A stretch of 64,000 bases of DNA from Oceanobacillus jordanicus (GCF_022095695.1 NZ_JAIFZM010000015.1:1-64000), one strand, 5' to 3'; counted from the stretch's first letter, positions 8,345 to 18,148 are shown. The notes: generated by a model from the sequence alone, not told the origin. Numbers and translations: made by a program.

Positions 8345-9293
8345 AAAACATTTTCCTATAAATGGTACTTCGCTATTTTCACGTAATAAAGACATGGTAA
8401 AAGCTGTGGATGGAATCTCTTTCAATGTAAAAGCAGGAGAAACACTGGGCCTAGTTGGGGAGAGTGGCTGTGGCAAATCTACTGCAGGTAGGTCTATTTT
8501 AAAATTGACTGAACCAACAGAGGGACAGCTCATCTATAAAGGAGAGGATATAACGGCTTTTCGTGGTGAACGTATGCGAAAGCTACGACAGGAAATGCAA
8601 CTAATTTTTCAGGATCCTTATGCTTCCCTGAATCCAAGGAAGACAATTGAGCAGATCATTACGGAGCCCATGAAAATATTTCAGATGGAAAAAGCAGCAC
8701 GTAAACAAAAACTGGACCGCTTACTAGATGTAGTTGGCTTAAGTTCCTATCACAAATCTCGCTATCCCCACGAGTTTAGTGGCGGACAGAGGCAACGTAT
8801 CGGGATTGCCCGTTCTTTGGCACTAGACCCTGAGCTTGTCATATGTGATGAACCGGTTTCCGCCTTAGATGTATCCATTCAAGCACAAGTTATAAACTTG
8901 TTAGAAGAACTTCAAGAGGAGTTTAAACTAACGTACATTTTTATTGCCCATGATTTAAGTGTAATCCATCATATAAGTGATCGAGTGGCGGTTATGTATT
9001 TAGGTGAACTTGTGGAGATTGGAGATGCAGCTGAAGTCTATCAATCTCCTAAACATCCTTATACACAGGCACTTCTATCTGCTGTACCAAAAGTAAATCC
9101 TCATCAAGAAAAGGAGAGAATCATCTTAAAAGGTGATCTGCCATCACCAGCGAATCCACCAAAAGGGTGCAAGTTTCATACTCGTTGTCCATTCGCAGAA
9201 GCAATTTGCCGCAGTGAAAAGCCAACTATGAAACAAGTGTCTTTAACAGGGCAAATGGCTGCCTGCCACTTTGCAAAGGAGGTGGTGAATTAA
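8313..9293 (+). CDS. Peptide ABC transporter ATPase (DppF/OppF-like)
   Basis: The second nucleotide-binding subunit, 326 residues: Walker A GESGCGKS at 49-56, signature FSGGQRQRIGIARSL, Walker B LVICDEPVSALD, and C-terminal CKFHTRCPFAEAIC. The start ([10 protein letters not shown]) lies inside the 3' end of the previous gene with GAGGAGG upstream, which indicates coupled translation. The two ATPases are expected to form the heterodimeric motor for the permeases encoded downstream. Confidence 0.92.
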   Translation: MKPLLEVKNLKKHFPINGTSLFSRNKDMVKAVDGISFNVKAGETLGLVGESGCGKSTAGRSILKLTEPTEGQLIYKGEDITAFRGERMRKLRQEMQLIFQDPYASLNPRKTIEQIITEPMKIFQMEKAARKQKLDRLLDVVGLSSYHKSRYPHEFSGGQRQRIGIARSLALDPELVICDEPVSALDVSIQAQVINLLEELQEEFKLTYIFIAHDLSVIHHISDRVAVMYLGELVEIGDAAEVYQSPKHPYTQALLSAVPKVNPHQEKERIILKGDLPSPANPPKGCKFHTRCPFAEAICRSEKPTMKQVSLTGQMAACHFAKEVVN

Positions 9294-9343
9294 TCATACT
9301 GCTTCTAGAAACGTTGAAAGAAATCATACGAGGGGGATAAATA

Positions 9344-10984
9344 GTGATAAACAAAAAATGGTTAGGAATACTAGTCTTGTTGTTTGCAATGCTGCTTGCT
9401 GTCAGTGCGTGTACTGGTGATGACACGGATTCTAGTAATGAAGAATCCAATGTGGAATCAGCAAATGAGGATGGCACAGAAGATGTAGCTGGTGAAAAAA
9501 CACTCATATTCGGCCGTGGCGCGGATTCCATTCAATTAGACCCATCAAAAGTAACCGATGGCGAATCAATCTATGTTACGAATCAAATTTATGACACACT
9601 TGTACGTTACAAGGAAGACAGTACGGAAGTAAAACCTGCACTAGCAACAGAGTGGACGCCTAGTGAAGACGGGTTAACCTGGACTTTTAAGCTTAGAGAT
9701 GATGTAACGTTCCATGACGGAAATGATTTCACAGCAGAAGACGTTGTATTTAACTTCGAGCGTTGGGCTACATCTGCTGAATATATTTATTACGGCTACA
9801 TGTTCGGAGCTTCTGAAGAAGACTTAGGTGGGATTATAGAATCCGTGGAAGCTACGAGTGACTACGAGGTAACCTTCACGCTAAGTGAGCCTAATGCTCC
9901 ATTTTTACAAACCCTTGCAATGCCTCCTTTTGGAATTGCGAGCCCTAAAGCTGTTGAAGAACATGGAGAAGATTATTTCAAAAACCCTGTTGGAACAGGA
10001 CCATTTGTATTCAGCGAATGGGTACCGGATGACAGCATTACGGTTACAAAAAACAATGACTATTTTGGAGATGCAGCAAAGGTAGATAAAGTAATCTTCC
10101 GTACAATTCCTGATAATGGTGCGCGTTTTATGGAACTACAGTCAGGTTCCATTGATATGATGACAGGCTTAAACCCTCAGGATATTCAAACGATAGATGC
10201 TGATGAAAGCTTACAGATTATCGAGCGCCCATCCATGAATATTAGTTATATGGCGATGAACACGGATAAAGAGGGTCCACTTGCTGAAAAGGCTGTCCGT
10301 CAGGCGATTAACTTAGCTATCGATAAAGAAAAGCTTGTCTCCCTTTACGAAGGAATTGGCAAGCCTGCTAAAAACCCTCTTCCACCTTCATTATGGGGAT
10401 ATAATGATGACATTGAAGACTATGGATACGATGTAGAAAAAGCGAAAGAATTGCTCGCTGAAGCAGGCTACGCTGATGGTTTTGATATTACATTAAATAC
10501 GTTCTCTAACCCAAGACCATACATGCCTCAACCTAAAGTAAGTGCACAAGCAATCCAAGAAATGCTGAAAGAAGTAAATATTAATGTCGAGGTCATTGAA
10601 AGTGATTGGGACACACATTTGTCTCTAACAGAAAATGGCGAACATGACATGGCGTTTTTAGGCTGGACCGGCGATAACGGAGATCCAGACAATTTCCTCT
10701 ATGTTTTACTCGATAAGGACAATGCAAAAATGGGTTCAGCTGGAAATATTGCATTCTATAAGAGTGATGAAGTCCATGATTTATTGAAGGCAGCCCAAAC
10801 CGAAATGGACCAAGAAAAACGAACAGAATTATACTTGGAAGCACAGGAATTAATTCATGAGGATGCACCATGGTTCCCAATTGCCCATACAACACCGCCA
10901 ATTGCAGCAAACAGCAAAGTGGTTGATTATGTGCCACACTCAACTGGAAGTGAACCTTTTAATATGCTTGATATTCAAGAGTAA
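9344..10984 (+). CDS. Peptide-binding lipoprotein of ABC importer (SBP family 5)
   Basis: A 546-residue extracytoplasmic solute receptor. It starts at GTG 9344 behind GAGGGGG. The signal peptide ends in a lipobox, AVSAC, with the acylated Cys at residue 23, followed by an acidic Ser/Glu/Asp linker and the SBP_bac_5 domain (FKLRDDVTFHDG is the family signature region). Ligand specificity, di- or oligopeptide, is not readable; clustering with DppB/C-type permeases suggests peptides. The high acidity of the mature protein fits a halotolerant host. Confidence 0.92.
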   Translation: MINKKWLGILVLLFAMLLAVSACTGDDTDSSNEESNVESANEDGTEDVAGEKTLIFGRGADSIQLDPSKVTDGESIYVTNQIYDTLVRYKEDSTEVKPALATEWTPSEDGLTWTFKLRDDVTFHDGNDFTAEDVVFNFERWATSAEYIYYGYMFGASEEDLGGIIESVEATSDYEVTFTLSEPNAPFLQTLAMPPFGIASPKAVEEHGEDYFKNPVGTGPFVFSEWVPDDSITVTKNNDYFGDAAKVDKVIFRTIPDNGARFMELQSGSIDMMTGLNPQDIQTIDADESLQIIERPSMNISYMAMNTDKEGPLAEKAVRQAINLAIDKEKLVSLYEGIGKPAKNPLPPSLWGYNDDIEDYGYDVEKAKELLAEAGYADGFDITLNTFSNPRPYMPQPKVSAQAIQEMLKEVNINVEVIESDWDTHLSLTENGEHDMAFLGWTGDNGDPDNFLYVLLDKDNAKMGSAGNIAFYKSDEVHDLLKAAQTEMDQEKRTELYLEAQELIHEDAPWFPIAHTTPPIAANSKVVDYVPHSTGSEPFNMLDIQE

Positions 10985-11047
10985 TGTAACAGGAGTGGTG
11001 CCGTGGAGCTACAACGGCACAACTCCCAATAAAAGGAGGTGTGTTTG

Positions 11048-12052
11048 ATGCTGAAATATATTACCAAACGCTTGCTGATGCTCATCCCTGTTCTTATTGG
11101 TGTTTCCATTATTACGTTCTCACTCATTCATTTAATTCCTGGCGATCCTGCACGTAGTATGCTTGGAGAAAAGGCAACAGAGGAGCAATTGAGTGCGTTA
11201 CGCCAAGAGCTAGGGCTGAACGATCCGTACATTGTTCAATACGGCCGTTTTTTAGGGGATATACTTCAGGGAGATTTGGGACAATCTATCCAATCAAAGG
11301 AATCCATTGGATATGAATTGTTACATAAGCTACCAGCAACTGTAGAGCTAACCTTATTTGCTATGTTACTTGCTGTCAGCATCGGTATTCTCGCAGGTGT
11401 AATTGCAGCAGTAAAGCAATATTCCTGGTTTGATAACATCAGTATGACAGGTGCTTTATTTGGTGTGTCACTCCCCATCTTCTGGCTTGGTCTTATGATG
11501 ATTTGGTTCTTCTCCGTCAAACTAAATATTCTCCCACCTTCTGGCAGACTGACACCAGGCATCGAAATGAATACCATAACAAATTTCTATCTGCTAGATA
11601 GTCTTTTGACAGGGAATTTCCGTGCATTTAAAGATGCCTTTTTACATTTACTAATGCCTGGCATTGCATTAGGGACCATACCCATGGCTATTATTGCACG
11701 AATGACACGCTCCAGCATGTTGGAAGTGATGAAACAAGACTATATTCGTACCGCAGATGCCAAGGGATTAAAAACACGATTGATTATCTTTCACCATGCC
11801 TTAAAAAATGCCTTCCTTCCTGTCCTTACAGTTATCGGATTGCAATTCGGTCTATTGCTAGGAGGAGCCGTGCTTACTGAAACGATTTTTTCATGGCCAG
11901 GCATCGGACGATATGTATATTTGGCCGTTTTAGGAAGGGATTATCCCGTTGTGCAAAGCACGATCTTAATTGTGGCAACGATATTTGTGCTCGTTAACTT
12001 ATTAACAGACCTCCTGTACAAGTATTTTGATCCGAGGATTCGTTATGAATAA
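11048..12052 (+). CDS. Peptide ABC transporter permease (DppB-like)
   Basis: A 334-residue inner permease with about six membrane segments and the BPD_transp_1 coupling region (the EAA-type loop around YIRTADAKGLK). The N-terminal MLKYITKRLLMLIPVLIGVS is typical of DppB/OppB. The ATG at 11048 follows AAAGGAGGTG; a GTG three codons earlier lies inside that site. It follows the binding protein after a 63-base gap and should pair with the next permease. Confidence 0.92.
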   Translation: MLKYITKRLLMLIPVLIGVSIITFSLIHLIPGDPARSMLGEKATEEQLSALRQELGLNDPYIVQYGRFLGDILQGDLGQSIQSKESIGYELLHKLPATVELTLFAMLLAVSIGILAGVIAAVKQYSWFDNISMTGALFGVSLPIFWLGLMMIWFFSVKLNILPPSGRLTPGIEMNTITNFYLLDSLLTGNFRAFKDAFLHLLMPGIALGTIPMAIIARMTRSSMLEVMKQDYIRTADAKGLKTRLIIFHHALKNAFLPVLTVIGLQFGLLLGGAVLTETIFSWPGIGRYVYLAVLGRDYPVVQSTILIVATIFVLVNLLTDLLYKYFDPRIRYE

Positions 12053-12087
12053 TTGCGTTGCAGGACATTTGAAAGGATGTGATTACG

Positions 12088-12993
12088 ATGGCGCGCACTC
12101 CTGAACCCGTAACAAATACAGCCAGTGGAGAATCCATAAAAGCTTCTAAACCTATTCCCTTATGGCTTGAAGCGGGGTTCCGAATAATAAAGAGTAAAAC
12201 AGCCCTTATCGGTGTGATTATCATTGTGTTACTTGTTCTAACTGCTATTCTAGCACCTGTAATTGCTACACATAGCCCAACTGCCCAAGATATCGTCAAT
12301 CGCTATCAGGCCCCCTCCTCAGACCATTTACTCGGAACAGACGAACTTGGCAGAGACATTTTTTCTAGGATTGTTTATGGGACAAGGATCTCTATCCAGA
12401 TTGGAGTCATTGCGGTAAGTATTTCACTCGCTATTGGTGTTTTACTTGGCGGAATCGCTGGCTATTATGGACGTTGGATTGATCAAATCGTCATGCGCTT
12501 TATTGACATTATGATGGCATTCCCAAGCATTCTTATGGCAATCGCATTGGTTGCTGTACTTGGACCGAGTTTACAAAATGCTATGATTGCGGTTGGTATT
12601 GTGGGAATTCCACAATTTGCGAGGATTGTACGTTCGGCAGTGTTATCTATCAAAGAGAATGAATATATTGAGGCAGCGAAATCAATTGGGGCTAAACATG
12701 GCAGGATTCTTATACAGCACGTCCTTCCAAATTGTGTTGCACCGATTATCGTACAGGCTACACTCGGCGTTGGGACTGCCATATTGGATGCAGCTGGTTT
12801 AAGCTTCCTTGGTCTTGGTGCTCAGCCGCCAACACCTGAATGGGGTGCAATGTTAAGTGATGGTCGAGCTGCGATTCAAAATGCTCCTTGGGTTGTTGCC
12901 TTTCCTGGTCTTGCAATTTTCTTAGTCGTCCTTGGCTTTAATTTATTTGGCGATGGTTTAAGGGATGCCCTAGATCCCCGATTAAAACAATAA
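12088..12993 (+). CDS. Peptide ABC transporter permease (DppC-like)
   Basis: The 301-residue partner permease. It has the OppC N-terminal module and family-typical HLLGTDELGRDIFSRIVYG, and the coupling loop YIEAAKSIGAKHGRI. The start is the ATG at 12088 with AAAGGA ten bases upstream; a GTG at 12079 falls in the spacer. It is the last gene of a five-gene operon whose order (ATPase, ATPase, binding protein, permease, permease) differs from the commoner binding-protein-first layout. Confidence 0.92.
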   Translation: MARTPEPVTNTASGESIKASKPIPLWLEAGFRIIKSKTALIGVIIIVLLVLTAILAPVIATHSPTAQDIVNRYQAPSSDHLLGTDELGRDIFSRIVYGTRISIQIGVIAVSISLAIGVLLGGIAGYYGRWIDQIVMRFIDIMMAFPSILMAIALVAVLGPSLQNAMIAVGIVGIPQFARIVRSAVLSIKENEYIEAAKSIGAKHGRILIQHVLPNCVAPIIVQATLGVGTAILDAAGLSFLGLGAQPPTPEWGAMLSDGRAAIQNAPWVVAFPGLAIFLVVLGFNLFGDGLRDALDPRLKQ

Positions 12994-13107
12994 TTTTATG
13001 ACAACGTGAATTAAGATCTACTCATCTCTCTATCGTTTCGTACCCATGCAATATCACGATGAGGAGATGGGTTTATTTTCCTGAGAATAAGGGAATGATG
13101 GAATGAG

Positions 13108-13260
13108 TATAAAGTGAAACTTCATTTGATGAGGGGGTTCCCTATCTTCCCTACCAAATGTTAGTTTGAACGAATCGGACCTTTTCTGGCAGTTGCCCCC
13201 ACTTTGTATGATGGATTTCGACTGCCTTTTTAAAGTGGGGGTATTAAGCCAGTAAAGGCG
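13108..13260 (+). repeat. Dispersed hairpin repeat, copy 3 (with long tail)
   Basis: AAAGTGAAACTTC is followed by a hairpin whose arms read CATTTGATGAGGG and CCCTACCAAATG. Both arms differ from the ATCAGT-type copies, so pairing is kept. The tail continues to CTGGCAGTTGCCCCCACTTT and a matching AAAGTGGGGG 27 bases on, making a second large inverted repeat (13195-13241). The core and tail match copy 1. Confidence 0.8.
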
Positions 13261-13308
13261 GAATACATACCGCTCTACTAATAAGGTGAAACCTGTCGAA
13301 CTATTTTA

Positions 13309-13338
13309 TTTGACCTTTTTTGACCTATTAGGTATGAT
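13309..13338 (+). promoter_or_regulatory. clpP promoter with CtsR operator
   Basis: The heptad TTTGACC occurs twice with a three-base spacer (13309-13315 and 13319-13325), exactly the CtsR direct-repeat operator read on this strand. TTGACC at 13310-13315 doubles as the -35 element and TATGAT at 13333-13338 is the -10, 17 bases away. CtsR bound here would block polymerase, giving heat and protein-stress control of clpP. Confidence 0.85.
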
Positions 13339-13395
13339 AAGTATATCCAATCCAAAACATGGATAAAAGTGAAACAATTGAAGGAGGATTTACAA

Positions 13396-13986
13396 ATGAA
13401 TTTAATTCCTACAGTTATTGAACAAACGAATCGTGGAGAACGCGCCTATGATATTTACTCACGTCTATTAAAAGACCGCATTATTATGCTGGGAAGCGCG
13501 ATTGATGATAATGTAGCAAATTCAATCGTAGCACAATTGCTTTTCCTTGAGGCAGAAGATCCTGAGAAAGATATTTCCCTATACATCAACTCACCTGGTG
13601 GATCAATCACAGCGGGTATGGCTATTTTTGATACAATGCAGTTTATCAAATCAGATGTTTCTACAATCTGTACTGGGATGGCAGCATCAATGGGAGCATT
13701 CCTACTTGCAGCTGGTGAAAAAGGAAAACGTTATGCTCTTCCTAATAGTGAGGTTATGATTCATCAGCCACTTGGCGGTACGCAAGGTCAAGCTACTGAT
13801 ATTGAGATTCATGCGAAACGTATCATTCAAATGCGTGAGAAAATTAATGAAATCCTATCTGAACGTACTGGACAACCAATTGAAGTTATTGAGCGTGATA
13901 CAGATCGCGATAACTTTATGACAGCTCAAAGATCAGTTGACTATGGTCTAATTGACAAAATTTTAGAACGTAATACAGATAAATAA
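13396..13986 (+). CDS. clpP: ATP-dependent Clp protease proteolytic subunit
   Basis: A 196-residue serine peptidase that forms the tetradecameric chamber used with ClpC, ClpX or ClpE. The catalytic triad is at the standard positions: Ser98 in GMAASMGAF, His123 in [11 protein letters not shown] and Asp about 172. The start ([12 protein letters not shown]) follows GGAGG; an upstream in-frame ATG at 13369 lacks a site. It is monocistronic, with a CtsR-controlled promoter and a terminator behind it. Confidence 0.97.
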   Translation: MNLIPTVIEQTNRGERAYDIYSRLLKDRIIMLGSAIDDNVANSIVAQLLFLEAEDPEKDISLYINSPGGSITAGMAIFDTMQFIKSDVSTICTGMAASMGAFLLAAGEKGKRYALPNSEVMIHQPLGGTQGQATDIEIHAKRIIQMREKINEILSERTGQPIEVIERDTDRDNFMTAQRSVDYGLIDKILERNTDK

Positions 13987-14000
13987 TTTCTGGAAATTAA

Positions 14001-14046
14001 AAATGTCCACCTTCGCTCATCTTGTAGCGATAGTGGGCATTTTTCT
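14001..14046 (+). terminator. clpP terminator
   Basis: An imperfect stem (AATGTCCAC..TTCGCT with AGCGA..GTGGGCATT) followed by a T-rich run, 14 bases after the clpP stop. Confidence 0.7.
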
Positions 14047-14119
14047 TTTACATAGGATGTCAAAACAGTAATTGAACCGTACTTGCTCCAAACAAGCATT
14101 TTATCATCCCTAGGATACA

Positions 14120-14148
14120 AAAATCCCTTTCGTTAAGAAAGGGATTTT
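14120..14148 (-). terminator. crh operon terminator
   Basis: AAAATCCCTTTC pairs perfectly with GAAAGGGATTTT around a five-base loop. It overlaps the last bases of the crh stop codon and is followed by T residues on the minus strand. Confidence 0.85.
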
Positions 14149-14398
14149 ATTCTGTTACAAAGGCAGCTAACTCTTGGATAGCTTTTTCTTCGTCTTCTCC
14201 ATCACCAAAGATAATAATCTCCTCGTCACTGGCAACGGCTAAACTCATTAAGCCCATGATACTTTTAGCATTTACCCGCTTGCCTTCTTTTTCTAAATAC
14301 AAATGAGAACTGAAACGGTTTGCCAGTTGTACAAATTCTGCAGCTGGTCTTGCCTGCAATCCTGTTGGTAATTCCACCTTAACTTGTTTCTCCTGCAT
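14147..14398 (-). CDS. crh: HPr-like protein Crh
   Basis: An 83-residue HPr paralogue that serves carbon catabolite control. The normal His15 of HPr is replaced by Gln (TGLQARPA, Q15), so it cannot pass phosphate in the PTS, while Ser46 (NAKSIMGL) is kept as the HprK phosphorylation site. Starting at ATG 14398 gives exactly Q15 and S46, and AAGGGTG lies six bases upstream; earlier starts (14404, 14407) would shift the numbering. P-Ser-Crh is a corepressor of CcpA in B. subtilis. It is last in the yvcI-rapZ-yvcK-whiA-crh cluster, and hprK is also in this window. Confidence 0.95.
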   Translation of the reverse strand: MQEKQVKVELPTGLQARPAAEFVQLANRFSSHLYLEKEGKRVNAKSIMGLMSLAVASDEEIIIFGDGEDEEKAIQELAAFVTE

Positions 14399-14416
14399 CG
14401 CCATCACCCTTCTCTA

Positions 14417-14430
14417 CGTAAGCGTTATCA
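14417..14430 (-). promoter_or_regulatory. cre-like sequence upstream of crh
   Basis: CGTAAGCGTTATCA differs from the CcpA-binding consensus (TGTAANCGNTNNCA type) by the first base. It lies about 20 bases before the crh start, where CcpA could act as a roadblock. This is a consensus match only. Confidence 0.25.
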
Positions 14431-14546
14431 TTTGAAGTGAAAAACTATCCGGTTTGGCATCCTCCATACCGGATCTATAAAGCATTATATCTTTAAATTT
14501 TTTAAATTATTCGTATTATATCATGGAGACCTAAAAAAGAAAATCC

Positions 14547-15497
14547 TTACCCATTCTCTAATAGGTCTCCACGCTTAATTTTTTCAGCAAATTCATCTAT
14601 TTTCTTCAGTCGGTGATTAACGCCAGATTTAGAAATTTTGCCACTGCTTACTAGTTCACCAAGCTCTTTTAATGAAACATCCTGATGTTGCACACGCAAT
14701 ACAGCAATTTCACGTAATTTTTCTGGTAGCTGATCTAAGCCTACAGTCCGCTCAATTAAATTAATGTTTTCAATCTGACGGAATGCAGCACCAATGGTTT
14801 TATTTAGATTTGCGGTTTCACAGTTAACGAGACGATTAACAGAATTGCGCATATCTCTTACAATTCGGACATCCTCAAACTTAAATAAAGCATTATGTGC
14901 CCCAATGATACTTAGAAACTCCGTTATCTTCTCTGCTTCCTTAATATACACAATGAAGCCATTTTTTCGCTCTAACATTCTTGCATGAAGCCCAAACTCA
15001 TTAATAAGCTCACAAAGTGCATCATTGTGCTCCTGGTAAAAGTTAAATATCTCCAAATGGTAAGAAGACGTTTCTGGATTATTAATCGAACCACCTGCAA
15101 GGAAAGCACCACGCAAATAGGATTTCTTGCAACACGTTTTCTTCATATAATTGCTAGAAATGGACCTACTAAATGTATGCTTCGTTGTTAAAATCTCTAG
15201 ATCTATAAGTAAGTCCTGTACTTCTTCCTTCATCCGTACAATATAAACATTATTCTTTTTTAGCTTCATTTTTTTGCGCACGAGTAGTTCGACAGGCAGA
15301 TGATAGAGGGATTTAATTAAGGTGTAAATTCTCCTGGCAATCGCAGCATTTTCTGTTTGTACATCGAGCACGTATTTTTGTTTTGATAAGGAAATGGCAC
15401 CATTCATTCGAATGAGTGAGGCTAATTCTGCCTTTTTACAGCATTCATCCACTTCTATTGCTGTTAATTCCTTCTTTATTTCTGATGCAAATGACAT
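14547..15497 (-). CDS. whiA: WhiA-family DNA-binding regulator
   Basis: A 316-residue WhiA homologue (YvcL in B. subtilis): an N-terminal domain related to LAGLIDADG homing endonucleases, without nuclease function, and a C-terminal helix-turn-helix ([25 protein letters not shown]). WhiA affects sporulation in Streptomyces and cell division/chromosome segregation in Bacillus. The start at 15497 ([11 protein letters not shown]) follows GAGGGGGG; an upstream in-frame start at 15524 is not supported. It is in the conserved rapZ-yvcK-whiA block. Confidence 0.95.
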   Translation of the reverse strand: MSFASEIKKELTAIEVDECCKKAELASLIRMNGAISLSKQKYVLDVQTENAAIARRIYTLIKSLYHLPVELLVRKKMKLKKNNVYIVRMKEEVQDLLIDLEILTTKHTFSRSISSNYMKKTCCKKSYLRGAFLAGGSINNPETSSYHLEIFNFYQEHNDALCELINEFGLHARMLERKNGFIVYIKEAEKITEFLSIIGAHNALFKFEDVRIVRDMRNSVNRLVNCETANLNKTIGAAFRQIENINLIERTVGLDQLPEKLREIAVLRVQHQDVSLKELGELVSSGKISKSGVNHRLKKIDEFAEKIKRGDLLENG

Positions 15498-15564
15498 TGG
15501 GTATCCCCCCTCTCTATTTCCCAATTACTTTTGCTGGTTTTGTTTACTATCTGCTGAAATTTCT

Positions 15565-16518
15565 CTATAAAATCGAAAAAAGCAACTGTGCTACTTTTGA
15601 ATTATCATGTCTCAGCATTTTCTGGGAATGGTTAATAATATCCCCTTCAATAATTTGTAGACCCATTTTAAGAAGTTGATCTGTGTCATAAATAACCGGC
15701 TCAGCATTTTCTTCCGCATAGATTTCCCGAACGGAACGAACGATTGGCTCATTATGTACGACGATAGCATCTACACTATCCTCTCCTATATGGTCCCGTA
15801 TAGCCTGTACATGGTTGGAAGCAGTGTAACCAGTTGTTTCTCCGGCCTGGGTCATGACATTACAGACATAGACAACTTTTCCCTTTGTTTCGCGAATTGC
15901 CTCATCTATCTTTGGCATAATGACAGTCGGCATAATACTTGTATATAGGCTTCCTGGAGCGATCACGACAAGGTCAGCATTTTCAATCGCTCTAACTGCG
16001 TTTGGCAATGGCTGGACCGGTTGTGGACTTAAAAACACCCGATCAATTTGTTTATTGGATAATGGAATATTCGATTCCCCAGAAACAATGGTTCCATCCT
16101 TCATCTTTGCGTGAAGTGACATATTATCGTTAGAGATAGGATAGATCTTCCCTTTCACATTCAGTACACGGGAAATCTCTTTTATCCCTGTATTAAAATT
16201 ACCTGTTATGGCAGTCATGGCTGCCAACAACAAGTTTCCCATTGAATGACCTGATAAGCCATTTCCTGCATTAAATCTGTGCTGAAATAGCTCAATAAGC
16301 ATAGGCTCGGCATCTGAAAGAGCTGCAATTACATTGCGAATATCTCCCGGTGCAGGGATCGCCATTTCAGATCTTAGTCTTCCTGTGCTCCCACCGTCAT
16401 CGGCTACCGTCACGAGCGCAGTTAGATGAATTGGTAAATTCTTTAATCCCCGTAAAAGGACCGGCATCCCTGTGCCGCCCCCAACAACGACAACCTTTGG
16501 TAAAGCTTGTTGTGTCAT
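15565..16518 (-). CDS. yvcK: YvcK/GlmR, gluconeogenesis factor
   Basis: A 317-residue CofD-like protein with a Rossmann-type N-terminus (VVVVGGGTGMPVLLRGLK). In B. subtilis the homologue binds UDP-GlcNAc and controls carbon flow into wall precursors during gluconeogenic growth, by stimulating GlmS. AAAGGG precedes the ATG at 16518, which comes one base after the rapZ stop codon; an in-frame start at 16542 would overlap rapZ. Confidence 0.95.
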   Translation of the reverse strand: MTQQALPKVVVVGGGTGMPVLLRGLKNLPIHLTALVTVADDGGSTGRLRSEMAIPAPGDIRNVIAALSDAEPMLIELFQHRFNAGNGLSGHSMGNLLLAAMTAITGNFNTGIKEISRVLNVKGKIYPISNDNMSLHAKMKDGTIVSGESNIPLSNKQIDRVFLSPQPVQPLPNAVRAIENADLVVIAPGSLYTSIMPTVIMPKIDEAIRETKGKVVYVCNVMTQAGETTGYTASNHVQAIRDHIGEDSVDAIVVHNEPIVRSVREIYAEENAEPVIYDTDQLLKMGLQIIEGDIINHSQKMLRHDNSKVAQLLFSIL

Positions 16519-16519
16519 A

Positions 16520-17404
16520 TTAATGTCCCTTTCTTTTGTCAATATCTCTGTGGGTTACATGCGTTATATACGCAGATGACAATTCATTGGCAAAAAACTC
16601 AGAAAGGGCCACGGAACGATGCTGTCCGCCTGTACAGCCAATAGCTACGACAAGCTGAGATTTTCCTTCTTTTTTATACTGTGGCAGCATAAATTGCAGA
16701 AGATCAAGTACCTTTTCATTAAATACCTGCGTTTCAGACCATTTGAAAACATAGGAAGAAACATCTTTATTCAATCCAGTTAGTGGCTGTAATGTTGGTA
16801 CATAGTGTGGATTAGGAAGAAAACGTACGTCAAAGACTAAATCTGCATCGATTGGCAAGCCATATTTAAACCCGAAAGATACCATGTGCACAGAGAAAAT
16901 CTCTTGTTTTTCTTCCGTATACTTTTGAACAATTTTGTCACGTAATTCCTTTGGCTTTAAGGAAGTCGTATCAATTATACGTTGTGCTCTTCCTCTTAGT
17001 TGGTCAAGAATTTCCCGTTCTTGACGTATTCCATTCAATGGCAATCCGCCAACATCCAGTGGATGCGCTCTTCTCGTTTCTTTATATCTGCTAACTAATT
17101 TTTCATCCTTCGCGTCAAGGAAAAGAATATGCTCTTCCAGCCAGTCTTCTTTTCCTAGCACGTCTAAAGCTTCAAACAGGGAGTCAAAAAACTCTCTGCC
17201 ACGCAAGTCCATAACCAGCGCTACTTTACGAATGTTATTCCTTGAATCCCTCATTAATTCGAGAAATTTCGGCAGTAAAGCTGGTGGCAAATTGTCCACA
17301 CAGTAGTATCCTAGATCTTCAAAGCTTTGAATAGCTACTGTTTTCCCAGCACCAGACATGCCTGTTATAATAACCAGCGACGTTTCGGTATGTTTACTTT
17401 CCAT
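16520..17404 (-). CDS. rapZ: RapZ/YvcJ nucleotide-binding protein
   Basis: A 294-residue P-loop protein (GMSGAGKT near the N-terminus) with the conserved C-terminal RapZ domain ([12 protein letters not shown]). In E. coli RapZ is an RNA-binding adaptor for GlmZ decay; in Bacillus YvcJ hydrolyses nucleotides and affects competence, with the wider role unclear. The ATG at 17404 is seven bases after GGAGGAG; a TTG two codons earlier abuts that site. It is coupled to yvcK. Confidence 0.95.
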   Translation of the reverse strand: MESKHTETSLVIITGMSGAGKTVAIQSFEDLGYYCVDNLPPALLPKFLELMRDSRNNIRKVALVMDLRGREFFDSLFEALDVLGKEDWLEEHILFLDAKDEKLVSRYKETRRAHPLDVGGLPLNGIRQEREILDQLRGRAQRIIDTTSLKPKELRDKIVQKYTEEKQEIFSVHMVSFGFKYGLPIDADLVFDVRFLPNPHYVPTLQPLTGLNKDVSSYVFKWSETQVFNEKVLDLLQFMLPQYKKEGKSQLVVAIGCTGGQHRSVALSEFFANELSSAYITHVTHRDIDKRKGH

Positions 17405-17433
17405 CTGCAATCTCCTCCATTCAGAATTAGCTC

Positions 17434-17892
17434 CTAGGATGGATCCAACCGGGCATCAAGAAGTTGATAATCCTCCGTATATGTAAAAGCGCCGTATAAC
17501 AACTCTTGTGAGCGTTTGACATGTTGAAAGATTTTCCGATCCCCTTCTGCCATTGGTAATTGTTCTATTTTCTCCAATGGAACCCATTCTAGCTCACCTT
17601 CTGGACTGCTATCTGTCAGTTCTCCATTATATGCATATGCTACAAAGGTAAACATCATCCACTCCTGAATGAAAGTATCTTCTGTATCCACCGAAAAGGT
17701 GAAGATACCTGCAAGTTCAGGATTCTGTAGATGGAGATTTGTTTCCTCACAGTATTCTCTGGTGACTGCTTCTTTTATCGATTCCCCGGCTTCCATCTTC
17801 CCACCAGGTATTGCGTACCATCCACGCCTTGGTTTTTTTATTAACAAAACATGATTATTTTCTATAACAATACAATTGGTTACACGTTGCAT
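17434..17892 (-). CDS. yvcI: Nudix hydrolase YvcI
   Basis: A 152-residue Nudix protein. The box spans [20 protein letters not shown] with the following ETN, matching GX5EX7REUXEEXG(T)U. It belongs to the MutT-like group that hydrolyses nucleoside di- or triphosphates; B. subtilis YvcI has been linked to 8-oxo-(d)GTP or RNA 5' pyrophosphohydrolysis, which I do not resolve. The start is MQRVTNC behind AGAGGCG. It is first in the rapZ-yvcK-whiA-crh cluster. Confidence 0.9.
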   Translation of the reverse strand: MQRVTNCIVIENNHVLLIKKPRRGWYAIPGGKMEAGESIKEAVTREYCEETNLHLQNPELAGIFTFSVDTEDTFIQEWMMFTFVAYAYNGELTDSSPEGELEWVPLEKIEQLPMAEGDRKIFQHVKRSQELLYGAFTYTEDYQLLDARLDPS

Positions 17893-17940
17893 TCTGTATT
17901 CGCCTCTTTCCGTATCTTTTAAGAGGATGTTGTTAGGCTC

Positions 17941-18020
17941 GGAGAATCCGTTCATCCCGACATTGACCTAGGTCGGAGCGTTTTTTAGTCGGGTTCCTTA
18001 ACGGGCAATCTCCGCTTTTT
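17941..18020. repeat. GC-rich structured motif, copy A
   Basis: The ends GGAGA and TCTCC pair, CCCGAC pairs with GTCGGG inside, and GACC/GGTC forms an inner hairpin. The second copy 128 bases away changes both partners in two of these stems. The transcribed strand and function are unknown. Confidence 0.65.
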
Positions 18021-18148
18021 TTGTCTAGCTCTGGACGCCCAGAAACTATGTAACTTCGCAAATCGCCTTACAATAAGTCATCAGCGATTCGTCACCTCAT
18101 CGTGATTCCTTTATCTCAGTTAATTTGCTCCATTTGCTACGTAGGCCC

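Noticed and set aside
15416-15679. 87-residue plus-strand frame across the whiA-yvcK junction
   Set aside because: Antisense to two conserved genes, without a ribosome site.
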